NCBI GenBank assembly: GCA_964342365.1
Contig: CAYFGW010000001.1
Span: 1-64,000, forward strand
DNA: 64,000 nucleotides
From: CAXRDE01 sp964342365
GTDB taxonomy: Bacteria > Cyanobacteriota > Sericytochromatia > UBA7694
Reading direction: 5' to 3'
The stretch's first letter is position 1. Each line of letters begins with the position of its first letter. Under the pieces are notes generated by a model. The model was not told the DNA's origin. It did no database searches and saw nothing but the letters and a program-made list of their open reading frames with translations. A program made the position numbers and the translations under genes. This document shows, piece after piece, positions 59,896 to 64,000 of the stretch.

Positions 59896-61827
59896 ATGCG
59901 CAAACACAAAATTCTGCTTTCAGCCCTGACCCTGAGCCTGCTTTTCGCCTGTGGCGAAAAAGAACCTCCTCCTAATGTCTCTGCTCCCGGCGGTGGACTC
60001 GGTTCGCTTGGTGGTGCTGACGGTGGTGGAATCACGCCCCTTGAACCCCTGGATGACGGCACTGGCGACGATTTAGCCGGCGGTATTGAGCCTGCCCCCG
60101 ACGATTTTGCTCCCGGTGACGATTTCGTAGATGAGGTTCCCGCTGACGAATTTGGCGACGAAGTGCCTCCTGAAGATGAGTTTGTGGATGAGCCGCCTCT
60201 CGGTGACGAAGTATCGGGAGATTGCCCTGAGCCCGTAGAAGGCGAAGAGGCGGTGGACTGTGCTCCTGTGGAAGAGCCCCCCGCTGAATGTCCTGAGCCT
60301 GTGGAAGGCGAAGAACCCGTCGATTGTGCTCCTGTGGAAGACCCTATTGATGACGGCGAGCCTGTAGAAGATCCCATTGTGGGTGATGACCCCGTGGTGG
60401 GCGATGACCCCACTACCGATCCCACGCCAGAACCCACTGCAGAACCTACTCCTGAACCTACTCCCGTTCCCGTCATTCCCCAAAATGTGGCCACTTCTAA
60501 TGCCACAGTGAATAGCTTTGACGTGTCCTGGGGCGCGGTGACCGGTGCGACCTCTTACAAAGTCTATGTGAACGGAACCCTCACCGGTGATAACGTGAGT
60601 GGCACTACCTACACAGCCACCGGCCTGTCTCCTTCTACCAGCTATACCGTAGCGGTAAGCGCGGTGACTGCTGATGGCGAAGGCGCACAGTCTGCCAGTA
60701 CCAGTGTGACCACCTCTTCTATTGGCGCACCTCAGGGGCTGAGCGCAAACAATATTAAAGGCAGTAGTGTCGGTTTGAGCTGGAGTTCTGTAGCGGCTGC
60801 CACAGAGTATAAGGTGTACGTAAATGGCGGACTTTCCGCCAGTAGTATTACCGCTCCCAACACCACCCTGACCGGTTTAACACCCGAAACCACTTACTCT
60901 ATCTCTGTGAGTGCGGTGACGCCTGATGGCGAATCTGCCCAGTCCAGTGCCATTAGTGTCACCACTATTGATCCCTTTGGTAACAAGCGCCTGGGCTTCT
61001 TACAGGTGCCTGCCATGGAGAATATGGACGGTCTGGATATCAAAAACAACCACGCGTATATCGGACACTTCAGAAATCCCGGTTTCTTTAGCTCCAACAG
61101 ACGCCTGGTGCGCGATTACAACCTGGCTTCAGGTCAAACTCAGGACATTACCATCAGTACCGGAGGAGACACTAAAATTTCCGGTGTGGCCGTGAGCGGC
61201 GCTCTGATCTGGAGCACCGTGGGTCAATTTGACAATGACGACCGCAATCTGTACAAGCACAATGTCACCGGAGAGCGTTTGAATCGCTTTAAGGTGGGGC
61301 AAAGCGGTACACTGATCAGTGACGTGGCCGTGGATCCTGCCAGCGGCGTTGTTTATATGGGTTCACGTACCTCTAATAGTATTATCAAGTACAACGACAC
61401 GGACGGTACCTCGCAGCAATTCTTTAGTGGAGCGACCAATATTGATCCGTTAGGTCTTGCGGTAGGTCCTTCTGGCCACGTGTATACCTTTGACGGAATC
61501 TCCAGAAAAATTATCAAGTACAGTAAGGCCGACGGCGCCAGACTGCTGGAATTTGGACCTACGGGTGCGAATAGTCAGGGTGAAAACTACGGGGCTGTGG
61601 AAGATGTAGCGATTGACCCCCGCAACGGTGATATCTATGTGGTGGGTAATGGCAATAGCGGTGTTAAAATCTTCCGTTATGATAGTAACGGTAACTTCCT
61701 GCGCAGTATCAGTGATGCAGATTTGACCAGCCCCAAGAAGATGTCCGTGGACGTGACCGGTAAAGTCTATGTGATTGATTCCCTCAAAAAAGGTGTACTG
61801 GTGTTTGATGCCGGTACCAGACCGTAA
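59896..61827 (+). CDS. surface lipoprotein with acidic repeats, two fibronectin-III domains and a beta-propeller
   Basis: A 643-residue lipoprotein. The signal peptide (RKHKILLSALTLSLLFAC) ends in a lipobox. Residues 20-190 are Asp/Glu/Pro-rich, including two 22-residue Cys-containing repeats (CPEPVEGEEAVDCAPVEEPP). Two fibronectin type III domains follow (PQNVATSNATVNSFDVSWGA onward, and PQGLSANNIKGSSVGLSWSS onward). The C-terminal 280 residues form an NHL/SBBP-like propeller (SGVVYMGSRTSNSIIKYNDT, DPRNGDIYVVGNGNSGVKIF). The protein is probably exposed at the cell surface and binds partners or polymers. ATG 59896 is chosen because it gives a lipoprotein signal. Confidence 0.85.
   Translation: MRKHKILLSALTLSLLFACGEKEPPPNVSAPGGGLGSLGGADGGGITPLEPLDDGTGDDLAGGIEPAPDDFAPGDDFVDEVPADEFGDEVPPEDEFVDEPPLGDEVSGDCPEPVEGEEAVDCAPVEEPPAECPEPVEGEEPVDCAPVEDPIDDGEPVEDPIVGDDPVVGDDPTTDPTPEPTAEPTPEPTPVPVIPQNVATSNATVNSFDVSWGAVTGATSYKVYVNGTLTGDNVSGTTYTATGLSPSTSYTVAVSAVTADGEGAQSASTSVTTSSIGAPQGLSANNIKGSSVGLSWSSVAAATEYKVYVNGGLSASSITAPNTTLTGLTPETTYSISVSAVTPDGESAQSSAISVTTIDPFGNKRLGFLQVPAMENMDGLDIKNNHAYIGHFRNPGFFSSNRRLVRDYNLASGQTQDITISTGGDTKISGVAVSGALIWSTVGQFDNDDRNLYKHNVTGERLNRFKVGQSGTLISDVAVDPASGVVYMGSRTSNSIIKYNDTDGTSQQFFSGATNIDPLGLAVGPSGHVYTFDGISRKIIKYSKADGARLLEFGPTGANSQGENYGAVEDVAIDPRNGDIYVVGNGNSGVKIFRYDSNGNFLRSISDADLTSPKKMSVDVTGKVYVIDSLKKGVLVFDAGTRP
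60223..60354 (+). repeat. two tandem 66-bp repeats in the lipoprotein gene
   Basis: Two consecutive 66-bp units start at 60223 and 60289 and encode 22 residues each, with two cysteines in each unit. They differ at a few codons. Confidence 0.8.
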
Positions 61828-61845
61828 CGTTTAAACGCTAAAAAG

Positions 61846-61869
61846 AACCGTCTTCGGACGGTTTTTTTT
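61846..61869 (+). terminator. rho-independent terminator after the lipoprotein gene
   Basis: AACCGTC and GACGGTT form a 7-bp stem closed by a stable TTCG tetraloop and followed by a run of T. Confidence 0.9.
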
Positions 61870-61918
61870 ATGGTTGTTTGTGAGAAAAAGCAGAGGACAA
61901 AAAGTAAGGAACAAAGCA

Positions 61919-62470
61919 ATGAGCGAATTTTCGACACAAGACGATTTTTTTATCCATGACAGTGCCTGGGTGGCACCCTCAGCAATTTTGCTGGGACGCG
62001 TGACGCTCGGGCAAAACACCAGCGTCTGGTTTCAGTCTTTGCTGCGGGGCGATTGTGATGAGATTCGTATTGGCAACGACTGCAATTTACAAGACGGTTC
62101 TGTGATTCACAATATGCAGGGATATCCGGTAATCATTGGAGATCGGGTGAGTTTTGGTCACGGGGTCTTAGCCCACGGCTGTACCATCGAAGACGATGTG
62201 CTCGTGGGGATTCGCGCCACAATTTTAAACGGCGCTAAAATCGGGCATCATAGCCTGATTGCAGCAGGCGCTCTGATTCCTGAAAATATGGAAATTCCCC
62301 CCTACTCCCTGGTGATGGGCACCCCCGGAAAAGTAATCCGGCGCGTAGAGCCCCGCCATGAGCAAATGATTGCTGAAACCGCAAAGCATTATGTGGAATA
62401 TTCCCGAGCTTATAAGCAGCGTTTCCCCAATCGCTACGTCACCGCTACCTTTGAAGGTCAGAACGTATGA
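61919..62470 (+). CDS. gamma-class carbonic anhydrase family protein
   Basis: A 183-residue left-handed beta-helix protein. Hexapeptide repeats run through ILLGRVTLGQNTSVWFQSLL, RIGNDCNLQDGSVIHNMQG and VLVGIRATILNGAKIGHHSL. The three zinc histidines are present in SVIH, FGH and AHGC (RVSFGHGVLAHGCTIEDD). Members include carbonic anhydrases and YrdA/CaiE-like proteins, so activity is probable but not certain. ATG 61919 has TAAGGA upstream; the frame is open further up, overlapping the terminator, and that part is not used. Overlaps the YchJ gene by 4 bp. Confidence 0.88.
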   Translation: MSEFSTQDDFFIHDSAWVAPSAILLGRVTLGQNTSVWFQSLLRGDCDEIRIGNDCNLQDGSVIHNMQGYPVIIGDRVSFGHGVLAHGCTIEDDVLVGIRATILNGAKIGHHSLIAAGALIPENMEIPPYSLVMGTPGKVIRRVEPRHEQMIAETAKHYVEYSRAYKQRFPNRYVTATFEGQNV

Positions 62471-62910
62471 ACTGCCCCTGTGGGAGTGGCAACAGCTACG
62501 AAGACTGTTGTCAGCCTTTTCACACGGGAGCTCAGATTCCTGAGACCGCAGAGCAATTGATGCGCTCTCGCTACAGTGCTTATGCGCTAGCGGGTACTCA
62601 GGTGGAGAAAGTGGTCGATTACGTGGATTATTTAATGATCACCCACGATCCAAAAACCCGTGTGGACACGCCTCACGAGCGGTTGGTCATGAAAGACTGG
62701 GTGAAAGCCATTGAATATACGGGCCTTGAAGTGCTTGATACTTTTGCCGGTCAAAGGGGTGACAAAAAGGGCAAGGTGGAGTTTAAGGCCCATTTTAAAA
62801 CGCGAAATGGCCCCCGTAAGTCAGTGCAAACACTTCATGAAAAGTCGCGTTTTCGCCGCTTTAAGAGCCGGTGGGTCTATACAGACGGCGAAATATTTGC
62901 GAGCACTTAA
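62467..62910 (+). CDS. YchJ-family (UPF0225) SEC-C motif protein
   Basis: A 147-residue protein. The N-terminal zinc-binding SEC-C motif is CPCGSGNSYEDCCQPFHTG (CxC, CC). It is followed by the UPF0225 signature EQLMRSRYSAYALAG and a domain with an NTF2-like pattern (VKAIEYTGLEVLDTFAGQRG, GKVEFKAHFKT, HEKSRFRRFKSRWVYTDG). YchJ proteins are widespread and poorly characterised. It starts inside the carbonic anhydrase gene (ATGA overlap), which suggests co-translation. It converges on the lipoprotein gene with a 4-bp overlap. Confidence 0.88.
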   Translation: MNCPCGSGNSYEDCCQPFHTGAQIPETAEQLMRSRYSAYALAGTQVEKVVDYVDYLMITHDPKTRVDTPHERLVMKDWVKAIEYTGLEVLDTFAGQRGDKKGKVEFKAHFKTRNGPRKSVQTLHEKSRFRRFKSRWVYTDGEIFAST

Positions 62911-63605
62911 TTCACCTTTCCGGTAAGGGGTAAGGGTTTTGAGGTTTGTGGTGTTACCGTCTGGCTACCTCCACCGCCTCCTCCAGAGCTTTCGGCAAAG
63001 ATCGTGGCCATGCGCTGAATATCTACGTCAAACACCTGTCGCGACAGCGGATCTGCTTTAACTTGCACCGCAAACTGAGCCCTGCCCGTATCACGGCGAG
63101 CCTGTAAAGTACCATCGCTGAGAGCCACCAGCAGATCGGGGCTTAGAGACTCCCACTGTAATTGCTCAGCGGCCACGTTTTGGCTGCGTCCGTTACGGCT
63201 TGTAATAATCAAAGTGGGTTTGCCCTGACCAAACAGCGGATAGGGCGCTTGTGCCAGACGAATATTGAAAGCAGCTACTGCATCTACAGTGGGTGAAGGA
63301 TTGGCAGAAGGGGGAGTCACCGGAGAACTCACAGCATCGTTTGCACCGTCAGTGGGAGTGGGCGCATCAGGCGCTGCACTCACCGGAGCAGGCGCTGAGG
63401 CAACCGGAGTGTTAACTGTGTTTGTGTTTGTGGGAGCCTGTATGGCAGGGTTTCTGGTGTTGGTAGGAGATTGCTCCGCAGGCAAAGTGACCCCTGGTGT
63501 AGCAGGAGACTCAGGCATGGCAGCCGGGCAACCGCTCAATAGTGCTGATAGTGTTGTTGCCGTCAGCGAAATAGAAAGTGCAAAAAATAAACGTTTAGCT
63601 GGCAC
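62907..63605 (-). CDS. lipoprotein with Pro/Thr/Ala-rich linker
   Basis: A 232-residue lipoprotein of unknown function. The signal peptide (PAKRLFFALSISLTATTL) ends in the lipobox LLSGC. Residues 30-115 are Pro/Thr/Ala/Ser-rich. The rest is a compact beta-rich domain (PYPLFGQGKPTLIITSRNGR, RAQFAVQVKADPLSRQVFDV) resembling a bacterial Ig-like fold, and the C-terminus has a Gly run. GTG 63605 is the best start, with GGAGG nine bases upstream. ATG 63632 and longer starts lack a ribosome site. It overlaps the end of the preceding gene by 11 bp. Confidence 0.75.
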   Translation of the reverse strand: MPAKRLFFALSISLTATTLSALLSGCPAAMPESPATPGVTLPAEQSPTNTRNPAIQAPTNTNTVNTPVASAPAPVSAAPDAPTPTDGANDAVSSPVTPPSANPSPTVDAVAAFNIRLAQAPYPLFGQGKPTLIITSRNGRSQNVAAEQLQWESLSPDLLVALSDGTLQARRDTGRAQFAVQVKADPLSRQVFDVDIQRMATIFAESSGGGGGGSQTVTPQTSKPLPLTGKVN

Positions 63606-64000
63606 CGGCAGATACCTCCAGGTTATTAGCATCCATCGGATTGCCTGCGGGATCAACGACGGTTCCCGCCACCGTGATAGTGACCTGGTCACCCGGCTCG
63701 TAAATGTCTCCGTTCACAACGGGGGGGAGTAAAATCACGGTTCTATGAGCAGTGTCAAAGGTGTCAAAGATGGCGCGATAGCCCAGATCTGAAGCGAGTT
63801 GAGGAGCTACAATTTCTATGCCGTTTCGCACCACGCGAATGGTGTAGTTGGCTGCTGCTTCGTTCGCTGTAACACTGTTGTTAGCTGCGACAGCTGCAGA
63901 AGTCGTGCCGCCCATTCCTCCGGCAATGGTTGGTCCGAGGGCATAGTGAATCATACGTTCTGAGAAGCGAATTTTGATAGCGTCTCCGTCAGGACTGGAG
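63595..64000 (-). CDS. Ig-like (SbsA-type) surface protein, C-terminal part (partial)
   Basis: The frame stays open to the right edge of the window, so the gene begins outside it. The visible 135 residues include an SPDGDAIKIRFSERMIHYAL segment, the typical start of a bacterial Ig-like (SbsA Ig/Big_5) domain, and YEPGDQVTITVAGTVVDPAG near the end. The domain is common in adhesins and surface-layer-linked proteins. Its stop lies inside the lipoprotein gene that follows, so the two are co-transcribed. An internal ATG at 63954 is not the real start. Confidence 0.7.
   Translation of the reverse strand, partial: SSPDGDAIKIRFSERMIHYALGPTIAGGMGGTTSAAVAANNSVTANEAAANYTIRVVRNGIEIVAPQLASDLGYRAIFDTFDTAHRTVILLPPVVNGDIYEPGDQVTITVAGTVVDPAGNPMDANNLEVSAGAS

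Noticed and set aside
61874..61918. Upstream start for the carbonic anhydrase gene
   Set aside because: The upstream frame overlaps a terminator and has no ribosome site, while ATG 61919 has TAAGGA at good spacing.

Overview
The window looks like a draft-genome contig from a double-membraned, flagellated, respiring bacterium of about 50% GC. The best match is the non-photosynthetic sister lineage of Cyanobacteria (Vampirovibrionia/Melainabacteria). This is inference. It rests on a cyanobacterial-type porin (one SLH domain, a coiled coil, then a beta-barrel), SepF, a nuoJKLMN block, an NDH-2, PatA/DUF4388-like proteins, several lipoproteins with clear lipoboxes and a flagellar rod/hook-type protein. 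No tRNA, rRNA, CRISPR array, insertion sequence or integrase was seen. A run of 100 Ns at 51823-51922 shows that this is a draft assembly.

Layout. 0-9 kb: end of an NHL-repeat protein, a phosphotransferase, then a long plus-strand run (sepF, plsC, coaBC-like, AidB-like acyl-CoA dehydrogenase, PhyH-like dioxygenase, spoVS, a DUF2993-like protein, a GT2 glycosyltransferase) facing a frameshifted bestrophin. 9-16 kb: a glycine-zipper protein, a flagellar rod/hook protein, a GT41 (SPINDLY/OGT-like) glycosyltransferase with a TPR partner, a leaderless small gene and a Ser/Arg-rich lipoprotein. 16-24 kb: nuoJKLMN followed directly by a PilB/GspE-like ATPase. 24-27 kb: an AT-rich island with a secreted TPR protein and a secreted ZU5-like protein. 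27-41 kb: ndh, SLH porin, type-4 uracil-DNA glycosylase, TPR protein, lipoprotein, CheA with twin Hpt domains, pteridine-reductase-like SDR, oligopeptidase B, a second SDR, a GNAT/FemAB-like protein and an M23 peptidase. 41-52 kb: an accessory-looking stretch of glycine-zipper and unrecognised proteins mixed with housekeeping genes (an Omp85-like barrel, smpB, priA, a BON protein). 52-64 kb: the sigma factor-tlyA-rnc::rpe operon (RNase III fused to ribulose-phosphate 3-epimerase), a TPM-domain protein, a DUF4388 protein, a fibronectin-III/beta-propeller lipoprotein, gamma carbonic anhydrase, a YchJ protein and two cell-surface genes running off the right edge.

Four observations stand out. (1) A family of small hydrophobic Gly/Ala-rich proteins (9.2-10.4 kb and 50.0-52.1 kb, with looser relatives at 41.6 and 45.6 kb) shares a common core of roughly 90-120 residues; most members have no signal peptide and sit in short transcription units. 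(2) A recurring TTAACCT element lies about 85-115 bp upstream of several of these genes. (3) Eight genes carry a TANNNT hexamer ending 6-8 nt before the ATG. Most have no Shine-Dalgarno sequence, which suggests widespread leaderless transcripts. (4) RNase III is fused in frame to ribulose-phosphate 3-epimerase. The first two together are the best candidate for an undescribed system; its function cannot be read from the sequence alone.
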